Counted from the stretch's first letter, positions 24,442 through 33,740 are shown. The stretch is 64,000 bases of DNA from Streptomyces humi (GCF_001005085.2 NZ_LBMU02000050.1:1-64000); one strand, 5' to 3'. Notes: generated by a model not told the origin, from the letters alone. Translations and numbers: made by a program.

Positions 24442-24924
24442 TCAGCCCGCCGCCCGCCGGACGAGATCGGTGATCCGTGCCTCGGCCGCGGGGGTCAGCT
24501 CCGTCAGCGCGAAGGCCGTCGGCCACAGCGTCCCCTCGTCCAGGAACGCCTGGTCACTGAAACCGAGCGTGGCGTACCGCGACTTGAACTTCTGGGCGCT
24601 CTGGAAGAAGCAGACGACCTTGCCGTCCCTGGCGTACGCGGGCATCCCGTACCAGAGCCTCGGCGCAAGGGCCGGCGCGGCGGACGCGACGACGGCGTGG
24701 ACCCGCTCGGCGAGCACCCGGTCCGCCTCGGGCATCTCGGCGATCTTCGCAAGCACCTCGCGCTCCGCCTCCGCCGCCTTCTCCGCGCTCCCGGCCCGGC
24801 GGGCCGCCGCCTTCAGCTCCCGCGCACGCTCCTTCATCGCGGCGCGTTCCTCGTCCGTGAAACCGTCGCGCCGCCCGGTGGTCGCGGGGGCGGCGCTCTT
24901 CGCGGCTGTCTGCGTGCGCGTCAT
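24442..24924 (-). CDS. DUF1801 domain-containing protein
   Basis: The product (160 aa) has a charged N-terminal helix (DEERAAMKERARELKAA) followed by a DUF1801 fold with PRLWYGMPAYARDGKVVCFF and LWPTAFALTEL. Relatives include the Bacillus frataxin-like iron chaperone, so an iron or general binding role is possible but unproven. GGAGAGG upstream supports the ATG at 24924; one at 24963 adds 13 poorly supported residues. The gene is cytoplasmic, monocistronic and faces the ThuA gene across a shared terminator. Confidence 0.78.
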   Translation of the reverse strand: MTRTQTAAKSAAPATTGRRDGFTDEERAAMKERARELKAAARRAGSAEKAAEAEREVLAKIAEMPEADRVLAERVHAVVASAAPALAPRLWYGMPAYARDGKVVCFFQSAQKFKSRYATLGFSDQAFLDEGTLWPTAFALTELTPAAEARITDLVRRAAG

Positions 24925-25033
24925 CTCGGGTTCCTCTCCGACGGACCTGCCGATGACTCCCATGCTAGGAATCCCCGGGGTCCGCGGGCTTCTCCGAAAC
25001 TGACCGGATCGAGGCGCCGTGCCGCGCCGGCCG

Positions 25034-26029
25034 TCAGCGCGCGAGCAGTTCCAGCGTGTCGATCACCCGGTTCGAGAAGCCCCACTCGTTGTCGTACCAG
25101 GCGACCACCTTGACGTGGCGGCCGTCGACGCGGGTCAGGGCCGAGTCGAAGATCGAGGACGCCGGGTTGCCGGTGATGTCCGAGGACACCAGCGGGTCGT
25201 CCGAGTACTCGAGGACGCCCGCGAGCGGACCCTCGGCGGCCGCGCGGTACGCGGCGAGCACCTCGTCGCGGGTCACGTCCCGCGCCACCGTCGTGTTGAG
25301 CTCGACGATCGAACCCACCGGCACCGGCACCCGGATCGAGTCCCCCGACAGCTTGCCGTCCAGGTTCGGCAGCACCAGACCGATCGCCTTCGCGGCGCCC
25401 GTCGTGGTCGGCACGATGTTGACCCCCGCGGCCCGGGCCCGGCGCGGGTCGCGGTGCGGGCCGTCCTGGAGGTTCTGCTCCTGCGTGTAGGCGTGCACGG
25501 TCGTCATGAACCCGTGCTCGATACCGGCGAGTTCGTCGAGCACGGCGGCCAGCGGCGCGAGCGCGTTCGTGGTGCACGAGGCGTTGGAGACGACCGTGTG
25601 CAGTTCCGCGTCGTACGCGTCGGTGTTCACGCCGTACGCCAGCGTGACGTCGGCCCCCTCCGACGGCGCGCTGACCAGCACCTTCCGAGCACCCGCGTCC
25701 AGGTGCGCACGGGCGGCCTTCGCGGAGGTGAAACGGCCGGTCGACTCCAGCACGAGGTCCACGCCGAGGTCGGCCCACGGCAGCCGGGCCGGCTCGCGCT
25801 CGGCGATCACCTTGATCCGGCGGCCGTCGACGACGAGGACGTCCCCGTCGACGCTCACCGGGCGGCCGAGGCGGCCCGCCGTCGAGTCGAAGGCGAGCAG
25901 CCGCGCCAGCGCGGTGGGCTCCGTGAGGTCGTTGACGGCGACGATCTCCAGGCTGCTGTCCCGCTCCAGCAGAGCGCGCAGCACATTGCGTCCGATACGG
26001 CCGAATCCGTTGACGGCGATACGAGTCAT
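25034..26029 (-). CDS. gap: glyceraldehyde-3-phosphate dehydrogenase
   Basis: The product (331 aa) is a full-length phosphorylating GAPDH. It has the NAD-binding start NGFGRIGRNVLRA, D34 for NAD rather than NADP preference, catalytic C152 in SNASCTTN, and the C-terminal signature WYDNEWGFSNRVIDT. Streptomycetes usually carry more than one gap gene and I cannot tell which this is. The start at 26029 begins exactly at the conserved MTRIAVNGFG; upstream extensions in the same frame have no family match. The neighbouring regulator upstream reads in the same direction. Confidence 0.93.
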   Translation of the reverse strand: MTRIAVNGFGRIGRNVLRALLERDSSLEIVAVNDLTEPTALARLLAFDSTAGRLGRPVSVDGDVLVVDGRRIKVIAEREPARLPWADLGVDLVLESTGRFTSAKAARAHLDAGARKVLVSAPSEGADVTLAYGVNTDAYDAELHTVVSNASCTTNALAPLAAVLDELAGIEHGFMTTVHAYTQEQNLQDGPHRDPRRARAAGVNIVPTTTGAAKAIGLVLPNLDGKLSGDSIRVPVPVGSIVELNTTVARDVTRDEVLAAYRAAAEGPLAGVLEYSDDPLVSSDITGNPASSIFDSALTRVDGRHVKVVAWYDNEWGFSNRVIDTLELLAR

Positions 26030-26148
26030 AAGTGGCGTCCCTTCGCTACGCCACCAGGTTCGCCGTCCGCGTCCGTCCGGGACAGCGGCGAGAACGCCAC
26101 TGTTCAAAAGGATCCCGCCACCCTGTTCCGCCACCGCCCGTCGCGGTG

Positions 26149-27105
26149 TCACTCGCCCTTCGTGAAGGTGCGCCGGTAGTCGCTCGGTGTCGTGCCGAGG
26201 ATGCGCTGGAAGTGCAGCCGCAGGTTCGCGCCGGTGCCGAGGCCGACATCGTCGGCGATCTGCTCGACGCCGCGTTCCGACCGCTCCAGGAGTTCCCGGG
26301 CCAGGTCGATCCGGGCCCGCATCACCCACTGCATCGGCGTGTACCCGGTGTCCTCCACGAAGCGCCGCGAGAACGTACGCGGCGACACCCCGGCGTGCCG
26401 GGCGAGCGCGTCCAGGGTGAGCGGCTCGGCCAGCCGGTGCAGTGCCCACTCACGGGTCGCGGCGAACCGCTCGCCGAGCGGCTCGGGCACGCTGCGCGGC
26501 ACGTACTGGGCCTGGCCGCCGCTGCGGTAGGGGGCCGCCACCAGCCGCCGCGCCGCGTGGTTGGAGGCGGCCACGCCCAGGTCGCCGCGCAGGACGTGCA
26601 GGCACAGGTCGATGCCCGAGGCGGCGCCGGCCGACGTCAGCACGCTGCCCTCGTCGACGAACAGCACGTTCTCGTCGACCTTGACGAGCGGATGGCGCTC
26701 GGCGAGCGCCCGCGTGTAGTGCCAGTGCGTGGTGGCCCGCCGGCCGTCGAGCAGTCCGGTCGCGGCGAGCGCGAAGGCCCCCGTCGAGATGGCGGCCAGC
26801 CGCGCGCCCCGGCCGTGCGCGGCGAGCAGCGCGTCGACGACCGCCCGCGGCGGGTCCTCGCGGTCCGGGAACCGGTAGCCGGGCACGAACACCATCTCCG
26901 CCCACTCCAGCGCGTCCAGACCGTGGGCGACGTGGTACGACAGCCCGTCACCGCCGGTGACGAGGCCGGGCGCCGCCCCGCACACCCGTACCTCGTAGGG
27001 CATGCTCGCGCGGGTCGTGAAGACCTGCGCCGGGATACCGACGTCGAGGGGCTTGGCGCCCTCCAGGACGAGGACGGCGACGCGATGCAGGCGGCTGGCG
27101 GACAC
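26149..27105 (-). CDS. GlxA-type AraC transcriptional regulator (DJ-1/PfpI plus HTH)
   Basis: The product (about 318 aa) joins an N-terminal DJ-1/PfpI-like domain (VAVLVLEGAKPLDVGIPAQV, residues about 8-190) to a C-terminal AraC DNA-binding domain (about 215-315). The second half has the recognition motif YTPMQWVMRARIDLARELL. This matches the GlxA/FtrA family of transcription factors; the PfpI part has no need to be catalytic. I use the GTG at 27105 because homology starts right after it, though no strong ribosome-binding site is visible. A longer frame to 27867 is an antisense shadow. It is divergent from an FAD monooxygenase and could control it. Confidence 0.82.
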   Translation of the reverse strand: MSASRLHRVAVLVLEGAKPLDVGIPAQVFTTRASMPYEVRVCGAAPGLVTGGDGLSYHVAHGLDALEWAEMVFVPGYRFPDREDPPRAVVDALLAAHGRGARLAAISTGAFALAATGLLDGRRATTHWHYTRALAERHPLVKVDENVLFVDEGSVLTSAGAASGIDLCLHVLRGDLGVAASNHAARRLVAAPYRSGGQAQYVPRSVPEPLGERFAATREWALHRLAEPLTLDALARHAGVSPRTFSRRFVEDTGYTPMQWVMRARIDLARELLERSERGVEQIADDVGLGTGANLRLHFQRILGTTPSDYRRTFTKGE

Positions 27106-27283
27106 ACCGAAAGGGTACGAGCCCAGGACCGGCGCACAGCCGCTCCGCCCGCGATGAGCCCGGCGCCCGCCGGCGCCCCGTCGTCGGCCCCTGCGGCCGG
27201 ACGTGTCCGCTGGACCGACTCGTTCGGGTGCACGCCCGCGGGCGGAGCCGGCGATCGGCGGCCCGGAGCCGATGATGGGGGGC

Positions 27284-28885
27284 ATGCCTGGAGCGGATGT
27301 CGAGGTGCCGGTGCTGATCGTCGGCGGGGGACCGGTCGGGCTCACCGCCCGAGCCCTGCTGGAGCGCTGGGGCGTGCCGGCCCTGCTGGTCGAGAAGCGC
27401 CGGGAACTGTCCCCGTTCCCCCGGTCCCGGCTGGTCAACGTGGGCTCGATGGAGATCTTCCGGCGGCTCGGCGTCGCCGCCGAGGTCTCGGCCGGGGCGT
27501 TCGCACCGGAGTACGGGCGGGTCCGCTTCCGCGACACCCTCCACGACCCCGACTTCGCCACCGCCGCGATGGTCGGCGTCCACGATCCGGTCCCCGAGAG
27601 CCCGGTGACCGGAGTGGTCACCTCGCAGGACCGGCTGGAGCCGATCCTGCTGGCCGCGGCCGGGGGAGAGGTACGTTTCGGGACCGAACTCGTCGACCTG
27701 GAGGAGACGGCCGCGGGTGTCCGCGCCGAACTCGTCGACGCCGGCAGCGGGACGCGGACCCGGGTGCGCGCCGGATACCTGCTCGCCGCCGACGGGGCGA
27801 ACTCCACCGTCCGTGAACGGCTGGGCATCGGTGCCACCGGCCCCGGAGCGCTCGGCAGTTTCACCACTGTCGTGTTCGACGCCGACCTGTCCCGCTGGTG
27901 CGCGCACCAGCCCGCCGGGGTCTACTTCACCACGTTCGGCACCTTCACCCCGCTCTACCCCGAGGGCGGCTGGGCCTGGTTCGGCGCCACGCCGCCGGCC
28001 GCCGGGCCCACCGACTGGCCCGGCCTGGTGTCGCGCGCCCTCGGCCCCGGCGCGGACGTGCGGGCCGAGGTGGTCCGGGTCCAGCACTGGTCGATGACCG
28101 CGCACGTCGCCGACAGCTTCGGCGACGGCCGGGTCTTCCTGGCCGGTGACGCCGCGCACGCGGTGCCGCCCATCGGCGGCCTCGGCATGAACGCCGGAGT
28201 CGCCGACGCGCACAACCTGTCCTGGAAACTCGCCGGAGTGCTCCAGGGCTGGGCCGGACCAGGTCTGCTCGCGACCTACGAGACGGAACGGCATCCGGTC
28301 GCCCGGGAGACCCTCCGCCAGGCGGTCGACAACACCCGGCTCCTGCTCCAGGTGCAGCGGCTGCGCACCGGACAACTCCGCGCCGGAGGCTCGGGACCCG
28401 TCGAACTGCCCTGGTCGGAACGGTACTTCGCCCAGCTCGGCCTCGTGCTCGGCGTGACGTACGAGTCCGCGGCCGTCCTCCCCGACCACGGGTCACCCCG
28501 GCCCCGCGGTACCCGCCCTGACCCCTCCGGTACCGAACCCGGCCTCCCCGGTACCGAGTACGTTCCCACCGCCCGGCCGGGCCACCGCATGCCGCACCAC
28601 TGGCTGGCCCCCGGCCGCTCCACCCTCGACACGCTCGGGGAGTGGTTCACCCTGCTCACGCCCGCTCCCGACCGCTGGCTGAGCCAGGCCACCGACCCGT
28701 GGCCGGTGCGGGTCGAGGCGCTGCCCGGCGAACACTGCGCCGGGTACGGGCTGGACCGGCGCGCCGGAGCCCTCCTGGTCCGCCCGGACGGCCACCTCGC
28801 GGCCCGCTGGGACGCGCCCCCGCCGCACGGCACCACGCTCCGCGACGCCCTGACCGCCGTCACGGCGCTCCCGCCGCCCGGGTGA
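27284..28885 (+). CDS. FAD-dependent aromatic monooxygenase (PheA/TfdB family)
   Basis: The product (533 aa) is a group A flavoprotein hydroxylase. It has the FAD-binding motif LIVGGGPVGLTARALLERWG at the N-terminus, the DG motif AADGANSTVRERLG, and the second FAD motif GDAAHAVPPIGGLGMNAG. A C-terminal thioredoxin-like domain follows (from about residue 400). Such enzymes hydroxylate phenolic rings in degradation or polyketide tailoring. ATGs at 27272, 27275 and 27284 are all possible; 27284 matches the family N-terminus. It faces a divergent GlxA-type regulator, and its stop is four bases from the convergent LacI gene. Confidence 0.86.
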   Translation: MPGADVEVPVLIVGGGPVGLTARALLERWGVPALLVEKRRELSPFPRSRLVNVGSMEIFRRLGVAAEVSAGAFAPEYGRVRFRDTLHDPDFATAAMVGVHDPVPESPVTGVVTSQDRLEPILLAAAGGEVRFGTELVDLEETAAGVRAELVDAGSGTRTRVRAGYLLAADGANSTVRERLGIGATGPGALGSFTTVVFDADLSRWCAHQPAGVYFTTFGTFTPLYPEGGWAWFGATPPAAGPTDWPGLVSRALGPGADVRAEVVRVQHWSMTAHVADSFGDGRVFLAGDAAHAVPPIGGLGMNAGVADAHNLSWKLAGVLQGWAGPGLLATYETERHPVARETLRQAVDNTRLLLQVQRLRTGQLRAGGSGPVELPWSERYFAQLGLVLGVTYESAAVLPDHGSPRPRGTRPDPSGTEPGLPGTEYVPTARPGHRMPHHWLAPGRSTLDTLGEWFTLLTPAPDRWLSQATDPWPVRVEALPGEHCAGYGLDRRAGALLVRPDGHLAARWDAPPPHGTTLRDALTAVTALPPPG

Positions 28886-28889
28886 GCCG

Positions 28890-29981
28890 TCAGCCGCCCG
28901 GCGGGGCGGTGCTGCCCCTGACCACGAGACGGGTGGGGACGAGGTCGGTACCGGGACGGGAGTCGTCGCCGGTGCGGATCTGACGCAGGACCCGCTGCAC
29001 GCACCGCCGGCCGACCTCGGCGAAGTCCTGGTGCACGGTGGTCAGGGGCGGGATGAAGAAGGGCGCGTCGGCGGTGTCGTCGAAGCCGACGACACTGATG
29101 TCCGCCGGGACGGACCGCCGCCGCTCGTGGAAGGCACGCAGCAGTCCGAGCGCCATCTGGTCGTTGGCCGCGAACACGGCGGTGCACTCGGGGACTTCGG
29201 CGAGCAGCAGTCCGGCCGCGTGACCGGACTCGGCGGACCAGTCGCCGTGCAGCGGTGCCGGGACCGGCCGCCCGGCCTCCGCCAGCACGGCCCGCCAGGC
29301 CTGACCGCGGCGCTGGGCCGCGTACGACGACTCCGGACCCGTCACATGCCACACCGTCCGGTGACCCAGGTCCAGCAGATGCCGGACGGCCTTGCGCGCG
29401 CCGTCGGCCTGGTCGGTGTCGACCACGCAGTAGCGGTCCCCGGCGTCCGAGTCCACGACCACCACATGGACCCCTGGCGGCAGTTGCACGGTGCTGGTGT
29501 CGAGCAGATGGATCTCCATGATGACGATGACGGCGTCCACGGCCAGCTCGCCCATCCGTGTGAAGGCACCCAGCACGTTGTCCTGCGTGGCCACGTCGAT
29601 GGGGATGAGGGTGATCGCGTAGCCCTCGGCCGCGGCATGGGTGGCGATCGCCTCCACGGTGCGGCTGCTGCCCGTCGAGGAGAGACTGAACAAGATCACG
29701 CCGATGGTGTTGAACCGGCCGTAACGCAGGGCGCGTGCCGCACTGTTGGGCCGGTAGCCCAGTTCCCGCATCGCGGCCAGCACCTGTTCCCGGGTGGAAC
29801 CGATCACCCCCGGACGGCCGTTGGAGACCCGCGAGACCGTCTGCGAGGAGACACCGGCGAGTTCGGCCACGTCCGCCATGGAGACCCGCTGCTTGCGGCG
29901 CCCGCCCGGCACCCCGGTGCCGTCACGCCCGGCCCCGCCCGTGGTCGGCGCGACCCGCCCCTCCGGTTCGTCCGGATCCAT
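28890..29981 (-). CDS. LacI-family transcriptional regulator
   Basis: The product (363 aa) has a LacI helix-turn-helix at residues about 33-80 (SMADVAELAGVSSQTVSRVS, hinge RPNSAARAL) and a periplasmic-binding-protein-like sensor domain (FAANDQMALGLLRAF, DISVVGFDDT). The ATG at 29981 follows GAGGGG with good spacing; a GTG at 30011 is possible. The gene is divergent from a secreted GH5 glycosidase. Three copies of a 14-bp box of LacI-operator type lie between them, so it probably represses both itself and the glycosidase until a sugar inducer is present. Confidence 0.9.
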   Translation of the reverse strand: MDPDEPEGRVAPTTGGAGRDGTGVPGGRRKQRVSMADVAELAGVSSQTVSRVSNGRPGVIGSTREQVLAAMRELGYRPNSAARALRYGRFNTIGVILFSLSSTGSSRTVEAIATHAAAEGYAITLIPIDVATQDNVLGAFTRMGELAVDAVIVIMEIHLLDTSTVQLPPGVHVVVVDSDAGDRYCVVDTDQADGARKAVRHLLDLGHRTVWHVTGPESSYAAQRRGQAWRAVLAEAGRPVPAPLHGDWSAESGHAAGLLLAEVPECTAVFAANDQMALGLLRAFHERRRSVPADISVVGFDDTADAPFFIPPLTTVHQDFAEVGRRCVQRVLRQIRTGDDSRPGTDLVPTRLVVRGSTAPPGG

Positions 29982-30075
29982 CGCCCCACCCCTCAAATCC
30001 CCGTCAGGCACGGGAAGTCGCGACCGGGAATCTTGACGCCCGCGGGAGCGGGTGCCACGATTCCGACGCTTTCGA

Positions 30076-30180
30076 GTTTACGTGAACATCGCGGTGTGAC
30101 CAGCCCGGACGGAGATCCCGTCCGATCGTCGCGCAGACGATGTTCACGTAAACACGACCGCTTGATGTTTACGTGAACAC
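30076..30180. promoter_or_regulatory. three LacI-type operator boxes between lacI-like gene and GH5 gene
   Basis: Box 1 GTTTACGTGAACATC lies at 30076-30090. Box 2 (30139-30153) is its exact inverse complement. Box 3 TGTTTACGTGAACA is at 30166-30179. The shared core TGTTYACGTRAACA is an imperfect palindrome with the central CG step usual for LacI-family sites. I saw no further copy in the window. Autoregulation plus control of GH5 is inferred from position. Confidence 0.8.
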
Positions 30181-30239
30181 GTGACCTGGGCCCCGATCCC
30201 CCCTCGCGTCGAGCCGCCGTCTCCTGAAAGGGCACGTTG

Positions 30240-31298
30240 ATGCGCAAGACCCCAGCCAGAACCCGTGTCACCCCCCGCACCCGCGCCGCACTCGCGGCGG
30301 TCGCGGTCGCCGCGGTGGGCGCCACGACCCTCACCGGCAGCCCGGCCTCCGCCGCCGTTCCGGGCCACGGCACCAGCCAGTTCAAGGGCGTCAACTGGGC
30401 CGACCCGCGCGACAACTACGCCGACGACCCGGTGGTCCTCTCCGGCCTGTCGCTCTCCGACAGCTACGCCCAGACCTACGCCAAGGCCACCAGGGTCATC
30501 GCGGCCTTCCGCGCCAACCTCGGGGCCAACACCGTACGGCTGCCCATCAACCCGTACACGGTGAACGGCTCGTACTGGAAGTCGTACCGCGGGGTCATCG
30601 ACGCGGCCTCCGCGCAGGGTTTCAAGGTGATCGTCTCCTACTGGGAGGGGACCGGCGCCAACAAGGACGGCTTCATCGACGACGAGGCCACCTACTGGCC
30701 GATGTGGGACACCGTCGTGAAGACCTACCGGCACGACCCGCACGTCTACTTCGAGCCGATGAACGAGCCGCACGGCTACACCGACGCCCAGTGGGCCGAC
30801 CTCGCCGCGAAGTGGCTGGCCACCTACCCGTCCGTGCCGCACGACCGGGTCTTCGTCAGCGGCGCCGGCTACAACGACCACGTCACCACCGTCTGCGCCG
30901 ACCCGCGCCTGAAGGGCACCTATCTCTCCCTGCACCACTACGGGTTCTGGAAGAGCTACGCCACCTACGACCAGTGGGCCGCCGACCTGAAGGAACGCCT
31001 CGGCGACTGCGCGGGCCGCACTGTCGCCGACGAGTTCGGCGCCCCGATGACCACGGGCCTCGACTACGACAAGCCCGCTCCCGACGACAACTCCGTCAAC
31101 TTCATCCAGGCCGACACCGACCTGTTCCGCAAGCTCGGCATGGGCTCGGTGTACTGGCCCGGCCTGCGCACCGACGACACGTACTCGATCCAGAAGCTGA
31201 TCGGCGACCCGTCCCGCCCCTGGCTGGCCACCACCAACCAGTCCGGTGCCGACCGCCTCGCCTGGGCATGGGGCCGCGGCAGGCCCGTCTCCGGCTGA
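30240..31298 (+). CDS. secreted GH5 glycoside hydrolase (cellulase/mannanase fold)
   Basis: The product (352 aa) has a signal peptide ending near residue 38 (SPASA-AVP) and a GH5 (beta/alpha)8 catalytic domain. The acid/base is E176 in FEPMNEPHGY and the nucleophile E265 in TVADEFGAP. H233/Y234 in LSLHHYGFW are also typical. The subfamily and exact polymer (cellulose, mannan or other beta-glucan) cannot be assigned by eye. There is no binding module. The start at 30240 follows GAAAGGG; a TTG directly before it is unlikely. Three operator boxes and a divergent LacI gene indicate carbohydrate induction. A very strong terminator follows. Confidence 0.9.
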   Translation: MRKTPARTRVTPRTRAALAAVAVAAVGATTLTGSPASAAVPGHGTSQFKGVNWADPRDNYADDPVVLSGLSLSDSYAQTYAKATRVIAAFRANLGANTVRLPINPYTVNGSYWKSYRGVIDAASAQGFKVIVSYWEGTGANKDGFIDDEATYWPMWDTVVKTYRHDPHVYFEPMNEPHGYTDAQWADLAAKWLATYPSVPHDRVFVSGAGYNDHVTTVCADPRLKGTYLSLHHYGFWKSYATYDQWAADLKERLGDCAGRTVADEFGAPMTTGLDYDKPAPDDNSVNFIQADTDLFRKLGMGSVYWPGLRTDDTYSIQKLIGDPSRPWLATTNQSGADRLAWAWGRGRPVSG

Positions 31299-31302
31299 CC
31301 CG

Positions 31303-31348
31303 CCGGACGCCGGCCGCGACGTCCACGAGCGTCGCGGCCGGCGTCCGG
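31303..31348 (+). terminator. strong 19-bp hairpin after the GH5 gene
   Basis: Perfect 19-base arms (31303-31321 and 31330-31348) flank an 8-base loop, 5 bp past the GH5 stop. It also lies just past the stop of the convergent acetyltransferase gene and may serve both strands. Confidence 0.85.
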
Positions 31349-31373
31349 TTCCTGGCCGGGCTCCCTGACCGGC

Positions 31374-31895
31374 TCACGGCCCCACGGGTCTGCCCGTGGG
31401 GTGGTCGGGGGCGGCGTCGAGGGTACGCAGGTACGTCAGGGCCGGGCGGCCGGAGAGCACGGTTTCGCCGGTGACGGTGAAGCCGGTTCGGGTCAGGACG
31501 GCCCGGGACGCCGCGTTCCGCAGGCTCGCGGCGGCTCGCAGGGCGGTCAGGCCGTAGTCGGTGGCGGCGAGCCGGCAGATCTCCCGTACGGCCGAGGTGG
31601 CCAGTCCCCGCCCGGTGGCGCGCTCCGCGATCCGGTAGCCCAGATCGGCGGAGCCGTCCGCCACGTCCACCAGGTTGATCCGGCCCAGCACCTCGCCGGC
31701 CGCGTCGACCAGTACGTGGAAGTAGCAGATCCCGGCGGCCTGTTCGGCCAGCCGCGCGCGGTGCACCTCGTCGAAGCGGGCGAAGAAGGCGTCGCCGCGG
31801 TCGGGGATCGACGCCGCGAAGTAGGCGCGGTTCTCCCGCTCGAAGACGAGGAGGGCCGGGGCGTGGTCAGGGCGGAGCAACTGGAGCTCGGGCAT
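31374..31895 (-). CDS. GNAT-family N-acetyltransferase
   Basis: The product (173 aa) is a RimJ/RimL-type GNAT acetyltransferase. The acetyl-CoA-binding motif A is in YRIAERATGRGLATSAV and motif B in GLTALRAAASLRNAASRAVL. The target, whether a protein N-terminus or a small molecule, is unknown. The C-terminal codons form a 9-bp hairpin (31380-31401), which may add to termination. A clear ribosome-binding site is lacking before 31895. It lies head-to-tail behind paaK, 41 bp away, and could be read through from that unit. Confidence 0.83.
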   Translation of the reverse strand: MPELQLLRPDHAPALLVFERENRAYFAASIPDRGDAFFARFDEVHRARLAEQAAGICYFHVLVDAAGEVLGRINLVDVADGSADLGYRIAERATGRGLATSAVREICRLAATDYGLTALRAAASLRNAASRAVLTRTGFTVTGETVLSGRPALTYLRTLDAAPDHPTGRPVGP

Positions 31896-31936
31896 GGAGA
31901 GGACGTTAGGCAACCGGCCGCCCGTCCGCCACCGTG

Positions 31937-33283
31937 TCAGGCCTCGCGCAGGTCCTTGACCCGGCGGAGTTTGCCGACCGAGCGCTCCAGGGTCTCCGGG
32001 GCGACCACGTCGACCTCGACGGTGACCCCGACCCCGTCCTTGATGCCCTGCGCGATCGTCTTCGTGGCGGCCGCGCGGTCGGCGGGAGCCGCGTCGGGCC
32101 GTGCCTCCACGCGGACGGTCATGTGGTCCATCCGCCCCCGCCGGCTGAGCTGGATCTGGAAGTGCGGGGCCACCCCCGGGGTCCGCAGCACGATCTCCTC
32201 CACCTGGCTGGGGAAGACGTTGACCCCACGCAGGATGATCATGTCGTCGCAGCGGCCGGTGATCTTCTCGATCCGGCGGAATCCCGGACGCGCGGTGCCG
32301 GGCAGCAACCGGGTCAGGTCCCGCGTGCGGTAGCGGACGACGGGCAGCGCCTCCTTGGTGAGCGAGGTGAAGACCAGCTCCCCGCTCTCCCCCTCGGCCA
32401 TCACCTCGTCGGTCAGCGGGTCCACGACCTCCGGGAGGAAGTGGTCCTCCCAGACGTGCAGCCCGTCCTTGGTGTCCACGCACTCCTGCGCGACCCCCGG
32501 ACCCATCACCTCGGACAGGCCGTAGATGTCGACCGCGTGGATGTCGAGGCGCTCCTCGATCTCGCGGCGCATCTCCTCCGTCCACGGCTCGGCGCCGAAG
32601 ATGCCGACCCGCAGCGAGGTGGAGCGGGGGTCGACGCCCTGTCGCTCGAACTCGTCGAGCAGGGTCAGCATGTAGGACGGCGTGACCATGATGATCTCGG
32701 GCCGGAAGTCCTGGATGATCTGCACCTGGCGCGCCGTCATACCGCCCGAGGCGGGGATCACGGTGCAGCCGGCCCGTTCGGCGCCGTAGTGGGCGCCCAG
32801 GCCGCCGGTGAACAGGCCGTAGCCGTAGGAGATGTGGACCTTGTGCCCGGGGCGGCCGCCGGCCGCCCGGATGGAGCGGGCCACGACGTCGGCCCACACG
32901 GACAGGTCGTGGTCCGTGTAGCCGACCACCGTGGGGCGGCCGGTGGTGCCGCTGGAGGCGTGCACCCGCCGCACCTCGGACATCGGTACGGCGAACATGC
33001 CGAAGGGGTAGGTGTCGCGCAGGTCGGCCTTGGTCGTGAAGGGGAACCGGGCGAGGTCCGCGAGCGTCCGGCAGTCGTCGGGCCGCACCCCGGCCGCGTC
33101 GAACTTCCTGCGGTACAGCTCCACGTTGTCGTACGCGTGCCGCAGGGTCGTGCGGAGCCTGGTGAGCTGGAGCGCCCGGAGCTCGGCACGGGACATCCGC
33201 TCGGCGTCGTCCAGCAGCGCCTCGGGAAGCGGCTCTCCCCGGCGGGTGCCCCTGGGTTCGGGCGCGATCACTTCGCTGCTCAC
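31937..33283 (-). CDS. paaK: phenylacetate-CoA ligase
   Basis: The product (448 aa) activates phenylacetate to phenylacetyl-CoA with ATP and CoA, the entry reaction of the paa pathway. It has the AMP-binding motif ASSGTTGRPTVVGYT near residue 108, IFGAEPWTEEMR, IYGLSEVMGPGVA and the C-terminal ligase domain GRCDDMIILRGVNVFPSQVE. The start is GTG at 33283, whose first base is the last base of the paaI stop codon, so translation is coupled to paaI. With paaI it forms a unit divergent from the thiolase and opposite in direction to paaABCDE. Confidence 0.93.
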   Translation of the reverse strand: MSSEVIAPEPRGTRRGEPLPEALLDDAERMSRAELRALQLTRLRTTLRHAYDNVELYRRKFDAAGVRPDDCRTLADLARFPFTTKADLRDTYPFGMFAVPMSEVRRVHASSGTTGRPTVVGYTDHDLSVWADVVARSIRAAGGRPGHKVHISYGYGLFTGGLGAHYGAERAGCTVIPASGGMTARQVQIIQDFRPEIIMVTPSYMLTLLDEFERQGVDPRSTSLRVGIFGAEPWTEEMRREIEERLDIHAVDIYGLSEVMGPGVAQECVDTKDGLHVWEDHFLPEVVDPLTDEVMAEGESGELVFTSLTKEALPVVRYRTRDLTRLLPGTARPGFRRIEKITGRCDDMIILRGVNVFPSQVEEIVLRTPGVAPHFQIQLSRRGRMDHMTVRVEARPDAAPADRAAATKTIAQGIKDGVGVTVEVDVVAPETLERSVGKLRRVKDLREA

Positions 33284-33720
33284 TACGGCTCCTCGTGCTC
33301 GGTGCGGAGGGTGCGGAGGCTGCGACTGCGGCCGCGGAACTCCGCGATCACCTCGTCGCCGCGCACGACACTCACGTCGTAGACACCGCTGCGGCCGAAC
33401 CGGACCCGCTCGCGTGCGGTGGCCACCAGCACGTCGCCCTCGTACGCGGGCGCCACGAAGTCGATGTCGGCGCCGGCGGCGACGGTCACCGGGCCGTGGC
33501 TGTTGCAGGCGCAGGCGAACGCGGTGTCGGCGAGGAGGAACAGGAAGCCGCCGTGGGCGATCCGGTGCCCGTTGACCTGCGAGGACGACACGGTCATCCG
33601 GAGCACGGCGGTTCCTTCGCCGTGTTCGAGCAGCTCGATGCCGAGCCCGCGGGACGCCTCGTCCGCGGCGAACATCGTCTCGACGGGGCCAGGCGTCGTA
33701 CCCGGTACCTGGGTCGTCAT
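33283..33720 (-). CDS. paaI: hydroxyphenylacetyl-CoA thioesterase
   Basis: The product (145 aa) is a PaaI-type hotdog thioesterase that hydrolyses dead-end or hydroxylated phenylacetyl-CoA species and so recycles CoA. H56 and D65 in AHGGFLFLLADTAFA match the family active site. AAGGTGG eight bases before the ATG at 33720 supports that start; a GTG three codons upstream is possible. It is the first gene of the paaI-paaK unit. A TetR-type operator overlaps its promoter. Confidence 0.9.
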   Translation of the reverse strand: MTTQVPGTTPGPVETMFAADEASRGLGIELLEHGEGTAVLRMTVSSSQVNGHRIAHGGFLFLLADTAFACACNSHGPVTVAAGADIDFVAPAYEGDVLVATARERVRFGRSGVYDVSVVRGDEVIAEFRGRSRSLRTLRTEHEEP

Positions 33721-33740
33721 CTCCACCACCTTGTGAACCG

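Noticed and set aside
26149..27867. A long 572-codon reading of the GlxA-type regulator
   Set aside because: The first about 254 codons are antisense to the FAD monooxygenase and lack any domain; the DJ-1/PfpI homology begins at about 27105.
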